Shown here: piece by piece, positions 16,846 to 26,495 of the stretch
Position numbering within the stretch: position 1 is the first letter of the stretch
Layout: every line of letters starts with the position of its first letter
Assembly: GCF_031846565.1 (NCBI RefSeq)
Contig: NZ_JAVRHL010000003.1
Coordinates: 806,001 to 870,000, forward strand
From: Tropicimonas_B omnivorans
GTDB taxonomy: Bacteria; Pseudomonadota; Alphaproteobacteria; Rhodobacterales; Rhodobacteraceae
Reading direction: 5' to 3'
Length of the DNA stretch: 64,000 bases
Made by a program: the position numbers and the translations under genes
The notes under the pieces: generated by a model
What the model saw: the letters and a program-made list of their open reading frames with translations, nothing else
The model's database searches: none
Told to the model about the DNA's origin: nothing

Positions 16846-17619
16846 ATGGCGCTTCCCGAATTCTCCCTGCGTCAGCTGCTCGAAGCTGGCGTTCACTTCG
16901 GTCACCAGACCCAGCGGTGGAATCCCCGCATGGGTGAGTACATCTACGGTGAGCGGAACGGCATCCACATCATGGACCTGACGCAGACCGTCCCGATGCT
17001 GGACGCTGCCCTGAACGTGATCCGCGAAACCGTGGCCCGCGGCGGACGCATCCTCTTCGTCGGCACCAAGCGCCAGGCCCAGAAGCCGATCGCCGACGCC
17101 GCAGAGCGTTGCGCCCAGTACTACATGAACCACCGTTGGCTCGGCGGCACGCTGACCAACTGGAAGACCGTCTCCCAGTCGATCAACCGTCTGAAATCCA
17201 TCGACGAATCGATGGCGATGGGGGCCGAGGGCCTGACCAAGAAAGAGCGCCTCCACATGGAGCGCGACCAGGAGAAGCTGAACGCGTCCCTCGGCGGCAT
17301 CCGCGAGATGGGCGGCGTTCCGGATCTTCTGTTCGTCATCGACGTGAACAAGGAAGATTTGGCCATCGCCGAAGCCCGCAAGCTGGGTATCCCGGTCGTC
17401 GCCGTCGTGGACACGAACTGCTCCCCGGCTGGCGTGGATTACGTGATCCCCGGCAATGACGACGCGGCCCGTGCGATTGCCCTGTACTGCGATCTCGTCT
17501 CTCGCGCCGCCCTCGACGGGATGAGCGCGCAGATGGAATCGGCCGGCATCGATGTCGGCGAGATGGAAGAAGCGCCCTCCGAAGAGGTCGCCGCCGAAGG
17601 CGAGACAGCCGAGGCCTGA
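16846..17619 (+). CDS. rpsB: 30S ribosomal protein S2
   Basis: A 257-residue ribosomal protein S2, needed for S1 binding and for translation initiation on the 30S subunit. Landmarks are LLEAGVHFGHQTQRWNPRM, NHRWLGGTLTN, GGVPDLLFVID and VDTNCSPAGVDYVIPGNDD. The C-terminal acidic Glu/Ala tail is common in alphaproteobacteria. The start at 16846 follows AAAGGA with normal spacing. It is followed by tsf, the usual bacterial order. Confidence 0.97.
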   Translation: MALPEFSLRQLLEAGVHFGHQTQRWNPRMGEYIYGERNGIHIMDLTQTVPMLDAALNVIRETVARGGRILFVGTKRQAQKPIADAAERCAQYYMNHRWLGGTLTNWKTVSQSINRLKSIDESMAMGAEGLTKKERLHMERDQEKLNASLGGIREMGGVPDLLFVIDVNKEDLAIAEARKLGIPVVAVVDTNCSPAGVDYVIPGNDDAARAIALYCDLVSRAALDGMSAQMESAGIDVGEMEEAPSEEVAAEGETAEA

Positions 17620-17630
17620 TCCCTGATCGC

Positions 17631-17659
17631 CGCGCCGCGCGCTTCATGCGTGCGGCGTG
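17631..17659 (+). terminator. Intercistronic hairpin between rpsB and tsf
   Basis: A 12-bp stem with two G-T pairs (cgcgccgcgcgc / gcgtgcggcgtg) and the loop ttcat starts 12 bases after the rpsB stop. It has no T-run, so it may act as a partial attenuator or processing site in the rpsB-tsf transcript. Confidence 0.45.
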
Positions 17660-17741
17660 ACCTTCGGGATTGTCATTCCACTGACATGCGCGGGCGGCAC
17701 AGGCTGCCCGCGGAACTGCCTATTTCAGGAGCACTGATACG

Positions 17742-18617
17742 ATGGCGATTACCGCTGCACAGGTGAAACAACTCCGCGACACGACCGGCGCGGGCATGAT
17801 GGACGCCAAGAAGGCGCTGACCGAGACCGATGGCGACATGGAAGCCGCCGTCGACTGGCTGCGCACCAAGGGCCTCGCGAAGGCTGCCAAGAAATCCGGC
17901 CGGACCGCCGCCGAGGGCCTCGTGGCCGTCCGCGTCGACGGTGGCACGGGCGTCGCGGTCGAGGTGAACTCCGAGACCGACTTCGTCGCAAAGAACGCCG
18001 ATTTCCAGAAGATGGCCGGCGATATCGCCGATGTCGCGCTGAAGGCGGACAACGTCGAAGCGCTGGTCGAGGCCGACATGGGCGGCAAGAAGATCAAGGA
18101 AGTGATCACCGACAAGATCGCGACGATCGGCGAGAACATGTCGGTCCGCCGCATGGCCAAGCTCAGCGGCGAGAACGTGGTGTCCTACGTCCACAACGCC
18201 GCCACCGACGGCATGGGCAAGATCGGCGTTCTCGTCGCCATCACCGGCGGTGACGAAGCGTTCGGCCGCCAGGTCGCGATGCACGTCGCGGCCGTGAACC
18301 CGGCCTCCCTCGGCGAGAGCGATCTCGATCCCGAGCTGGTCGCCCGCGAAAAGCAGGTCCTGACCGAGCAGGCCCGCGAGAGCGGCAAGCCCGAGCAGGT
18401 CATCGAGAAGATGATCGAAGGCCGGATGAAGAAGTACCTGTCCGAGGTCACGCTGCTCGGCCAGAGCTTCGTCATCAACCCGGACCTGACGGTCGAGCAG
18501 GCCGCCAAGGACGCCGGCGCCACGATCACCGGCTTCGTCCGGCTCGAGGTCGGCGAAGGCATCGAGAAGGTCGAGGAAGACTTCGCGGCCGAGGTCGCCA
18601 AGGCCGCTCAGGGCTGA
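17742..18617 (+). CDS. tsf: Translation elongation factor Ts
   Basis: A 291-residue EF-Ts, the guanine-nucleotide exchange factor that recycles EF-Tu. The N-terminal UBA-like domain carries LRDTTGAGMMDAKKAL, followed by the conserved EVNSETDFVAKN in the core and the C-terminal GQSFVINPDLTVEQ. Length matches the family. It starts 122 bp after rpsB, and a strong intrinsic terminator lies just after it. Confidence 0.97.
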   Translation: MAITAAQVKQLRDTTGAGMMDAKKALTETDGDMEAAVDWLRTKGLAKAAKKSGRTAAEGLVAVRVDGGTGVAVEVNSETDFVAKNADFQKMAGDIADVALKADNVEALVEADMGGKKIKEVITDKIATIGENMSVRRMAKLSGENVVSYVHNAATDGMGKIGVLVAITGGDEAFGRQVAMHVAAVNPASLGESDLDPELVAREKQVLTEQARESGKPEQVIEKMIEGRMKKYLSEVTLLGQSFVINPDLTVEQAAKDAGATITGFVRLEVGEGIEKVEEDFAAEVAKAAQG

Positions 18618-18645
18618 TCGGCGTCCGACATCAGGATGACACGGG

Positions 18646-18677
18646 ACAGGGCGCTTCGGCGTCCTGTTTCGTTTTCG
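18646..18677 (+). terminator. Intrinsic terminator after tsf
   Basis: A 9-bp stem (acagggcgc / gcgtcctgt, one G-T pair) with a TTCG tetraloop is followed by the T-rich run ttcgttttc. It lies 28 bases after the tsf stop. Confidence 0.88.
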
Positions 18678-19023
18678 GATGCAACGCGCGGATTCCGAAG
18701 GATAAGGTGAGCATACAGCAGCCGTGATCGCCGCGGAGTTCCGCTGCAGCCGGTCGCATCACGGAAGTTCGGTCGCAAATGTCGGCAGCGCTACGGCCGC
18801 TTCGTTCACCCAATATTAACATAATACTGATTATCGGACTGATGCTTGCGCGGTTCCTGGCAGGTTTCCACATGGCAAGCTGCCCCCTTCAATTGACATC
18901 GGAAGAGCTAAGGGTCTCAACGTAGTCGCGGCTCCGGATGCGGTCCGCGCCGATACATTGCCAAGCGAGACATCTCACGACATGCGACCCTGTTTCCCGA
19001 TCTTCGACATGGCGAGCTGAGCC
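18678..19023. other. Gene-free stretch between tsf and tauE-like gene
   Basis: About 350 bp with no credible gene. It is locally A/T-rich (for example near 18811-18845) compared with its surroundings, as expected for promoter DNA. A TTGACA hexamer lies near 18893 but no convincing -10 follows. Short open frames here lack family motifs and local codon bias. Confidence 0.5.
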
Positions 19024-19860
19024 ATGGACGTGCTTTCACAGAACCCCACGCTTCTTGCGGCCATGGTCGCTCTTCTGCTCCTCATCGGTGCCTTCGCGGG
19101 CGTTCTCGCGGGGTTTCTCGGTGTCGGCGGCGGGATCGTCCTGGTGCCCGGCTTCTACTATGCCTTCGCGGTGCTCGGATACGAGAGCCCCAACCTGATG
19201 CAGATGTGCCTGGCGACGTCGCTTGCGACGATCATCGTGACCTCGACCCGGTCCGTTCTGTCGCATAACCGCAAGGGCGCCGTGGACTGGTCCGTGCTGC
19301 GTGGCTGGACGCCGGGGATCGTCATCGGCGCGCTGATCGGCGTTGCGGTGGCCGCGGCCTTGCGCTCCGGAACGCTGCAGGGCATTTTCGGCTGCCTCGC
19401 GATTGTCGTCGGGCTCTACATGCTCTTCGGCAATTCGAACTGGCGCCTCGGATCCGAGATGCCGAAAGGCCCCCTGAAATACGTCCTGTCGCCGATCCTG
19501 GGGTTCCTGTCGGTGCTGATGGGAATCGGCGGTGGCTCTTTCGGCGTGCCGGTCATGAGCCTCCACGGAATGCCGATCCACCGCGCCGTCGCGACGGCGG
19601 CAGGTTTCGGAACGATCATCGCCGTTCCCTCGGTCCTCGGCTTTCTGCTTGTCGGCGTCCCCGCCGAGATACGTCCGCCCTTCACCGTGGGATCGGTCAA
19701 TCTCGGCGCGTTCGTGCTGGTCATCGCGATGACGCTGATCACCGCGCCACTTGGCGTCGCGCTCGCTCACAAGACGGATCCGAAGCCGCTCAAGCGGTTC
19801 TTCGGGGCGTTCCTGCTCCTCGTGGCGCTCAACATGCTGCGCAAGTCGTTCGGGTACTGA
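19024..19860 (+). CDS. TauE/SafE-family sulfite/anion exporter
   Basis: A 278-residue membrane protein with about eight TMs of the TauE/SafE (DUF81) family. The duplicated glycine motifs are visible as GFLGVGGGIVLVPGFYY near residue 35 and MGIGGGSFGVPVM near residue 165. The family exports sulfite, sulfoacetate or related organosulfur anions. It stands alone: only 16 bp separate its stop from the convergent phoB stop. The substrate is not shown by context. Confidence 0.88.
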   Translation: MDVLSQNPTLLAAMVALLLLIGAFAGVLAGFLGVGGGIVLVPGFYYAFAVLGYESPNLMQMCLATSLATIIVTSTRSVLSHNRKGAVDWSVLRGWTPGIVIGALIGVAVAAALRSGTLQGIFGCLAIVVGLYMLFGNSNWRLGSEMPKGPLKYVLSPILGFLSVLMGIGGGSFGVPVMSLHGMPIHRAVATAAGFGTIIAVPSVLGFLLVGVPAEIRPPFTVGSVNLGAFVLVIAMTLITAPLGVALAHKTDPKPLKRFFGAFLLLVALNMLRKSFGY

Positions 19861-19876
19861 TCCCGGTCGGACAGCG

Positions 19877-20569
19877 TCAGCCGAGGGCGTATCCCGCGCC
19901 GCGAACCGTGCGGAGCGGGTCATCGCCGCCGGTGGCGCAGAGAGCCTTGCGCAGCCGGCCGATATGGACGTCCACGGTGCGGGTGTCGACGTAGACATCC
20001 CTGCCCCACACGCGGTCCAGAAGCTGCTCCCGGCTCCAGACGCGGCCGGGCTTTTCCATGAGCGTGGCGAGGAGCCGGAATTCCGTCGGGCCGAGCTTCA
20101 GGGGATTTTCGTTCCGGGTGACCTTGTGGGTCTCGGCATCGAGTATGATCCCGTCATACTCGACCCTCTCGCCGACGGAGGCCGGACGCGTGCGGCGCAG
20201 TTGCGCGCGGATGCGGGCCATCAACTCGATCACCGAGTACGGCTTCACGACGTAATCGTCCGCGCCGGTTTCGAGCCCTCGCACGCGATCCACTTCCTCG
20301 GAGCGCGCCGAGAGCATGATGATTGGGACGCCGCGGGTTTCGTGGCGCATCTTAAGCCGGCGGCAGACCTCGATCCCAGAGACGTTCGGCAGCATCCAGT
20401 CCAGCACGATGATGTCCGGAGACTCCTCGTCCACGGCGATCAGGGCCTCGTCTCCATTGCCTGCGCGAGACACGCGGAACCCCTCGGCTTCGAGGTTGTA
20501 GATCAGGACCTCGCGCTGAGCGGGTTCGTCCTCGACCACGAGGACACGGGGCTGTTCCTGCGGTGACAT
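19877..20569 (-). CDS. phoB: Phosphate regulon response regulator PhoB
   Basis: A 230-residue OmpR-type regulator. The receiver domain (about 1-125) has the phospho-acceptor Asp57 in IVLDWMLP and the switch Lys in VVKPYS. The DNA-binding winged helix follows (TEFRLLATLMEKPGRVWSRE onwards, ending RTVRGAGYAL). Phosphorylated PhoB binds Pho boxes, and two candidates occur in this window (before pstS and before sqdB). It is the last gene of the operon; its ATG overlaps the phoU stop as TGATG. Confidence 0.95.
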   Translation of the reverse strand: MSPQEQPRVLVVEDEPAQREVLIYNLEAEGFRVSRAGNGDEALIAVDEESPDIIVLDWMLPNVSGIEVCRRLKMRHETRGVPIIMLSARSEEVDRVRGLETGADDYVVKPYSVIELMARIRAQLRRTRPASVGERVEYDGIILDAETHKVTRNENPLKLGPTEFRLLATLMEKPGRVWSREQLLDRVWGRDVYVDTRTVDVHIGRLRKALCATGGDDPLRTVRGAGYALG

Positions 20570-21282
20570 CAGGTTTGTCCGAACGTCTCGAGGGACGAGC
20601 GATCGCCCTTGGGTCGGTCCTCATCCGGTTTTTCGCCGCTGACCAGATAGATGACCTGCTCGGCGATGGAGGTGACGTGGTCCCCCATCCGCTCGATGTT
20701 CTTGGCGATGAAGTGAAGGTGGATGCAGGCGGAGATGTTGCGCGGATCCTCCATCATGTGCGTGACGAACTCGCGAAAGAGCGCGGTGTACATCTGGTCC
20801 ACCTCCGCGTCGCGCGCCCAGACGTCACGGGCCATCTCGACATCGCGCTGGATGTAGGCGTCGAGGGCGTCCTTCAGCATCTGTTCGACGGAGCGGGCCA
20901 TGCGGCGGATGGACCCCGCCGTGGAGCCGATCTGCGGCATCTCGGTCAGCGCGATGGTGCGCTTGCCGATGTTCTTGGAATAGTCGCCGATCCGTTCGAG
21001 GTTGCCCGAAATCTTGATCACCGACAGGACCGTGCGCAGATCCCGCGCCATCGGCTGGCGAAGCGCGATCATGCGCGCCGCCTCCTCGTTGATCCGCTCT
21101 TCCAGCCCGTCGATCGCCTTGTCCCCGCGCCGCACCTTGGTGGCCAGGTCGCCGTCGTTCTCGACGAGGCACTGGGCGGCGTTCAGGATCGATTCCTCGA
21201 CGAGACCGCCCATCTTCATGATGAGTGCCTGCACCGCCTCGAGATCGCGGTCGTAGGAGCTGACGATATGGCTCTCGTTCAT
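20569..21282 (-). CDS. phoU: Phosphate-signalling protein PhoU
   Basis: A 237-residue all-helical protein with two repeated PhoU three-helix bundles (metal-binding E/D-xxx-D pattern seen in ENDGDLATKV and RDAEVDQMYT). It conveys the transport state of PstSCAB to PhoR and keeps the Pho regulon off when phosphate is ample. The start at 21282 (MNESHIVSSYDRDLE) is typical for alphaproteobacteria and has an AGGGCAGT-like site just upstream. It is located between pstB and phoB. Confidence 0.95.
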   Translation of the reverse strand: MNESHIVSSYDRDLEAVQALIMKMGGLVEESILNAAQCLVENDGDLATKVRRGDKAIDGLEERINEEAARMIALRQPMARDLRTVLSVIKISGNLERIGDYSKNIGKRTIALTEMPQIGSTAGSIRRMARSVEQMLKDALDAYIQRDVEMARDVWARDAEVDQMYTALFREFVTHMMEDPRNISACIHLHFIAKNIERMGDHVTSIAEQVIYLVSGEKPDEDRPKGDRSSLETFGQT

Positions 21283-21314
21283 GGTACTGCCCTTTCCTGC
21301 CCTCTGCGAAGAGG

Positions 21315-22112
<798 letters not shown>

Positions 22113-22129
22113 GGGTCTCTCCTGCGCTC

Positions 22130-23482
22130 TTACCAGCGACGTTCGAAGCGGCGTCTGAGCACGATCGCCAGCGTGTTCATGATCAGTAGGAAGACCAGCA
22201 GCACGATGATTGCACCGGAGGCCCTCTCGACGAAAGCGGGATCGGCGCGCTGGGTCCAGTTGTAGACCTGGACGGGCAGCGCGGAGGCGGGATCGAAGAA
22301 GCCGTCGGGCGGTCCCGCCGGGTAGTCCCGGACGAAGGCGACCATGCCGATCAGCAGGAGCGGCGCGGTTTCCCCGAGGGCCTGGGCGAGGCCGATGATC
22401 GTCCCCGTCAGGATGCCGGGCATCGCGAGCGGCAGCACGTGGTGGAAGACGGACTGCATCTTCGAGGCGCCGATCCCGAGCGCCGCGTCCCGGATGGACG
22501 GCGGAACCGCCTTCAGGGAGGCGCGGGTCGCGATGATGATCGTCGGAAGCGTCATCAGCGTCAGGACGAGGCCGCCGACGATGGGCGCCGATTGCGGCAG
22601 GCCGGCGAAGTTGATGAAGATCGCGAGGCCGAGGATACCGTAGACGATGGAGGGCACCGCCGCGAGATTCGAGATGTTCACCTCGATCACGTCGGTGAAC
22701 CAGTTCTGCGGCGCGAATTCCTCGAGGTAGATCGAGGCGGCCACGCCGATCGGGAGCGCTAGGCACAGAACGATCAGCATCATGTAGAGCGAGCCGATGA
22801 TCGCGACCCCTAGACCGGCCGCTTCGGGGCGGTTGTCGGAGGCGTCCGGCGCGGTGATGAAGGCCCAGTTGAAGTGGACGTTCAGGATCCCGGCGTCCTG
22901 CATGGCCTGGGCCAGCCGGATCTGGGCCGGCGAGACGTTGGAGTTCAGTTCGGCGGTGCGATCCGTCACGCGGCCCTTGAAGTAGCCGTCGATCCAGGAA
23001 TTCGCGAGCACCTCGATCTCCACGGTCTGGCCGATGAGGTCTGGATCGGCGAGCACGCGGTCGCGGATCTGCGCCGAGGCTTCGGGAGAGATGATGCCGC
23101 GCGCCTCTTCCTCCGACAGCCCCTCGATCTCGATGCCGGCATTGCGGAACGTGTTCAGCACGGCATCGCGGATGATCGACGAATAGCCGAAGGTGGAGAC
23201 CGAGGCGATGTCCTCGGGGTCGCGGTTGCCGCCCGGATCCAGCGTCTCGGCGGTGAGCGGCACGTCGAGCGTGACGTAGGCCTGACGGAAGGAGCTCAGA
23301 CCCTGGCTGAGGATCGAGACCAGCAGGATGACGAGCGCGGCGAGGCCGACACCGATGGCCGCGAGACCGTAGGCGCGGAAACGGGCTTCGGCGGCGTTGC
23401 GGCGGCGCGTTCCCTTGTCCGCTGTCATCAGCGACGTCTGGCGACGCGCGGGCGCGGCTCCGGATGCGGTTGCATCGGTCAT
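22130..23482 (-). CDS. pstA: Phosphate ABC transporter permease PstA
   Basis: A 450-residue permease, longer than the enteric form of about 296 because it has the N-terminal DUF3333-type region of alphaproteobacteria: one TM near 35-55 and a periplasmic domain to about residue 200. The transport TMs begin near LYMMLIVLCLALPIGVAASI, with the family motif YLEEFAPQNW. The start overlaps the pstC stop as ATGA, indicating coupled translation. Confidence 0.95.
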   Translation of the reverse strand: MTDATASGAAPARRQTSLMTADKGTRRRNAAEARFRAYGLAAIGVGLAALVILLVSILSQGLSSFRQAYVTLDVPLTAETLDPGGNRDPEDIASVSTFGYSSIIRDAVLNTFRNAGIEIEGLSEEEARGIISPEASAQIRDRVLADPDLIGQTVEIEVLANSWIDGYFKGRVTDRTAELNSNVSPAQIRLAQAMQDAGILNVHFNWAFITAPDASDNRPEAAGLGVAIIGSLYMMLIVLCLALPIGVAASIYLEEFAPQNWFTDVIEVNISNLAAVPSIVYGILGLAIFINFAGLPQSAPIVGGLVLTLMTLPTIIIATRASLKAVPPSIRDAALGIGASKMQSVFHHVLPLAMPGILTGTIIGLAQALGETAPLLLIGMVAFVRDYPAGPPDGFFDPASALPVQVYNWTQRADPAFVERASGAIIVLLVFLLIMNTLAIVLRRRFERRW

Positions 23483-24954
23483 TCGTACTGTTCCCGGTAC
23501 TTGCGGACGATGAAGAGGGCGAGGACGTTGAGCGCCAACGTGATGACGAAGAGCGTCAGGCCAAGCGCGAAGGCGACCAGCGTCTCGGGGCTGGCGAAAT
23601 CGGTATCGCCGGTGAGCTGGCTGACGATCTTGACGGTGACGGTGGTCATCGCCTCGAAGGGGTTGATGGCCTCGGTCAATCCCTCGTTCAGGCGTGCGGC
23701 CGCGGCCCCTGCCCCGAGGACGACGATCATGGTCTCACCGATGGCGCGGGAGGCTGCCAGGAGGATCGCGCCCACGATGCCGGGGAGCGCTGCCGGAATG
23801 ATCACCGAGCGGATCGTCTCGGAGGGCGTCGCACCGAGGCCGAGCGAGCCGTCCCGCATCGATTGCGGCACCGCGTTGATGATGTCGTCCGACAGCGAGG
23901 AGACGAAGGGGATCAGCATGATGCCCATGACCAGGCCCGCCGTCATCACCGATGAGGAGCTGTTGCCGAGGCCGAGGGGCTGCGCGAAGTAGTCCCTGAG
24001 CGCCGGGCCCACCGTGATCAGCGCGAAGAGGCCGTAGACGATGGTCGGGATGCCGGCGAGCACTTCGATCAGCGGCTTGGCGACGGCGCGCATCTTCGGC
24101 CCGGCATACTCGGAGAGATAGATTGCTGCGAAGAGCCCCACAGGAACCGCCACGAGAAGGGCGATGAAGGAGATGTAGAGCGTGCCCCAGAGCAGCGGAA
24201 GGATGCCGAGTTCGGAATTGCCGCGGAAGTCCGGGGACCAGGTGGTCGAGAAGAAGAATTCGCTCGCAGGGTACTGGCGGAAGAAGTTGATCGTCTCGAA
24301 GAGCATCGACAAAACGATGCCGAGCGTCGTCAGGATGGCGATGGAGGAGGCCAGGATCAGCAGCGCCAGGAGCCCGGTCTCGACCGCGTTCCGGGCGCGG
24401 AAGGTCGGCTTGATCCGGCGCAGGCCGAGCAGCAGGCCGCCGGCCGCCAGGGCGATCACCACGACGGCCATCCAGATCTGCGAGGCTGCGGCGAGGCCGC
24501 GATAGCGCTGCGCGGCGGCGAGCGTGCTCTCCGTGACGGAGGAGCCGAGCGAGATGCGCAGACCCATGAGACGGCCGGCCAGCGTATTGTCGGCGACGAG
24601 GTCGGACGCCTCGGTCGCGCTGAGGGCGCCGGAGGCGACCGCGGAGTCGAGGCCGGCCGCGAGGCGGCGCACGTCGGACATCAGGAGTGAGAGGCTGGAG
24701 CCCTCCTGCATTCCCTCGTCCACCAGCCCGGAGACCATGCCGTCGATCACGATCGGCGCGATCAGCATCCAGGCGGCGAGAACGAGAAGTGCGGGGACGA
24801 CGGTCAGGATGAACGCGTTCCAGCCGTAGTAGGAGGGGAGCGAGTGCAGGCTGCGGTAATCATCACCGGCCGAACTCAGGGCGCGGGCGCGGCCGAGGAC
24901 GTATCCGGCGGCGCCGAGCACGAGAACGATGGCAAGGATCCAGAATACGGGCAT
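23479..24954 (-). CDS. pstC: Phosphate ABC transporter permease PstC
   Basis: A 491-residue permease with the long N-terminal extension (PstC_N type) found in this class. It starts in the membrane with MPVFWILAIVLVLGAAGYVL, then has a periplasmic insert, and the transport domain from about residue 215 with YLSEYAGPKMR, LAGIPTIVYG and ASRAIGETMIV. The start was placed at 24954 rather than 25011 because the extra 19 residues are Pro/Ser-rich and precede the membrane start. It lies 113 bp after pstS, and that gap holds a strong hairpin. Confidence 0.93.
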   Translation of the reverse strand: MPVFWILAIVLVLGAAGYVLGRARALSSAGDDYRSLHSLPSYYGWNAFILTVVPALLVLAAWMLIAPIVIDGMVSGLVDEGMQEGSSLSLLMSDVRRLAAGLDSAVASGALSATEASDLVADNTLAGRLMGLRISLGSSVTESTLAAAQRYRGLAAASQIWMAVVVIALAAGGLLLGLRRIKPTFRARNAVETGLLALLILASSIAILTTLGIVLSMLFETINFFRQYPASEFFFSTTWSPDFRGNSELGILPLLWGTLYISFIALLVAVPVGLFAAIYLSEYAGPKMRAVAKPLIEVLAGIPTIVYGLFALITVGPALRDYFAQPLGLGNSSSSVMTAGLVMGIMLIPFVSSLSDDIINAVPQSMRDGSLGLGATPSETIRSVIIPAALPGIVGAILLAASRAIGETMIVVLGAGAAAARLNEGLTEAINPFEAMTTVTVKIVSQLTGDTDFASPETLVAFALGLTLFVITLALNVLALFIVRKYREQYE

Positions 24955-25029
24955 CGCGAACCTGTCGGGAAAAGGGGAAGCCGGCGAAACCGGCGAGACG
25001 CGCGGGGACACACGCCCCGGTCGAAAGGT

Positions 25030-25055
25030 GCGGGAGGCTCCGAAGAGCCCCCCGC
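25030..25055 (-). terminator. Intercistronic hairpin after pstS
   Basis: An 11-bp stem with one G-T pair (gcggggggctc / gagcctcccgc on the minus strand) and a TTCG tetraloop begins 12 bases after the pstS stop. No T-run follows, so it probably reduces readthrough or protects the 3' end of a pstS message. Confidence 0.6.
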
Positions 25056-25067
25056 GAAGCGCGAAGC

Positions 25068-26117
25068 TTACATGTTCTCGGACATGGTCACTTCGTCGGC
25101 GATCTGCTGCTGGGTCTGCTCCAGCTCGGGATCGGCGACGAGGCCGTAGTTGGAGAGCGGGCCGTTCGGGCCGGCGACTTCGTTGGACACGAAGAACTCG
25201 GCATAGTCCTTCAGGCCCGGGATGACGCCCATGTGCGCCTTCTTGATGTAGAAGTAGAGCGGGCGGGAGACCGGGTAATCACCGGAGGAGATCGTCTCGG
25301 TGGAGGGCTCGACACCGCCCATCGTGGCGACCTTCAGCAGGTCGGTGTTGTTCTCGTAGAACGCCAGGCCGAACACGCCGAGGCCGTTGGGGTTGCTCTC
25401 GATGCGGGCGAGGGTCTCGGTGTAGTCGCCGTCGATGTCCACGGCCACGCCGTCGGTCCGGATGGACATGCAGGCATCTTCGGCTGCATCTTCGTCGCCG
25501 CCGTTGATCTCGAGGATCTGGTCGTAGGCGCCGCTGTCTTCGCAGCCCTGGAGGATGACCTTCTCTTCGAACACTTCACGCGTGCCGTGCTTGGTGCCGG
25601 GGATGAAGGCCTGGATCTCGACATCGGGGAGCGCGCCGTCGACATCGGCCCAGGTGCTGTTCGGGTTGGAGGCCATCTCGCCGTCCATCGGAAGCTCGGC
25701 GGCCATCGCGTTGTACCACTGGGCCGGCTCGAAGGCGGTGAACTCGGGGCCGTCGATCTGGCTGGCGAAGACGATGCCGTCATAGCCGATCCGGACTTCC
25801 ATGATGTCGGTGACGCCGGCGGCGGCACAGGCTTCGATCTCGCTTTCGCGGATCGCGCGGGAGGCGTTGGCGATGTCGATGGTGTTCTCGCCGACGCCTT
25901 CGCAGAAGCGCTTCAGACCGGCGGAGGAGCCACCGGATTCGACGACCGGCGTCGGATAATCAAAGTTCTCGCCGAAGGCTTCGGCGACGATGGAGGCGTA
26001 GGGCAGAACGGTGGACGAACCGGCGATCTGCACCTGCTCGCGCCCTTGGGCGGACACGGCGGTGGCGGAGACGGCAGCGAGGGCCAGCGTCGAGACAGTC
26101 AGCTTGGCGAGAGACAT
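25068..26117 (-). CDS. pstS: Phosphate-binding protein PstS
   Basis: A 349-residue periplasmic phosphate receptor. Signal peptide cleavage is near SATAVSAQG. Phosphate-binding landmarks are AGSSTVLPY, ESGGSSAGLKRFC, SRAIRESE and, later, GTKHGTREVF. It delivers phosphate to PstCA. The start at 26117 has a near-perfect AAAGGAGG ribosome site. The Pho box at 26198-26226 lies 81-109 bp upstream, so this is the head of the induced part of the operon. Confidence 0.96.
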   Translation of the reverse strand: MSLAKLTVSTLALAAVSATAVSAQGREQVQIAGSSTVLPYASIVAEAFGENFDYPTPVVESGGSSAGLKRFCEGVGENTIDIANASRAIRESEIEACAAAGVTDIMEVRIGYDGIVFASQIDGPEFTAFEPAQWYNAMAAELPMDGEMASNPNSTWADVDGALPDVEIQAFIPGTKHGTREVFEEKVILQGCEDSGAYDQILEINGGDEDAAEDACMSIRTDGVAVDIDGDYTETLARIESNPNGLGVFGLAFYENNTDLLKVATMGGVEPSTETISSGDYPVSRPLYFYIKKAHMGVIPGLKDYAEFFVSNEVAGPNGPLSNYGLVADPELEQTQQQIADEVTMSENM

Positions 26118-26197
26118 GTATGTCCTCCTTTGAATACTGTGGCAGGCTACCCCAGGCAGCCTCGGGGAGCCGTCTATGCTCCGGATGCTGGCCTTTT

Positions 26198-26226
26198 GTG
26201 ACAGCCGTGTAACAGTTAGATGACAA
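26198..26226 (-). promoter_or_regulatory. Pho box (three repeats) upstream of pstS
   Basis: Read on the minus strand there are three 7-mers each separated by 4 bp: TTGTCAT, CTGTTAC and CTGTCAC (spacers ctaa and acgg). This is the 11-bp periodic PhoB-binding pattern (consensus CTGTCAT). It lies 81-109 bp upstream of the pstS start and should drive pstSCAB-phoU-phoB under phosphate limitation. Confidence 0.88.
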
Positions 26227-26495
26227 TGCGGAAGTTCGGCTGATTTATTAAGACGCCCCTGCCCTGCGGCATCGCAGCGGGACGGGCCATGGTCCGGATT
26301 GACGCGGAATCTGGCGATCTCCGCGCGCCTGAAGGCCCGCAGAATCGTGGCTCTTCCGTGATGGCGGCAGCTCCCGGATCCGGTTGTAACGACGATGGTT
26401 CCGCGCGCGGCGGCCCGCCCGCGTAGGTCATGGCGGCGCATACCGGCGCGGGTCCCTCGGCGCGAAGACCGGACGGCGCGCCCCCCCGGGGCGCC

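Noticed and set aside
18631..18873. 80-codon minus-strand frame after tsf
   Set aside because: It covers the tsf terminator, uses codons unlike nearby genes and has no ribosome site.
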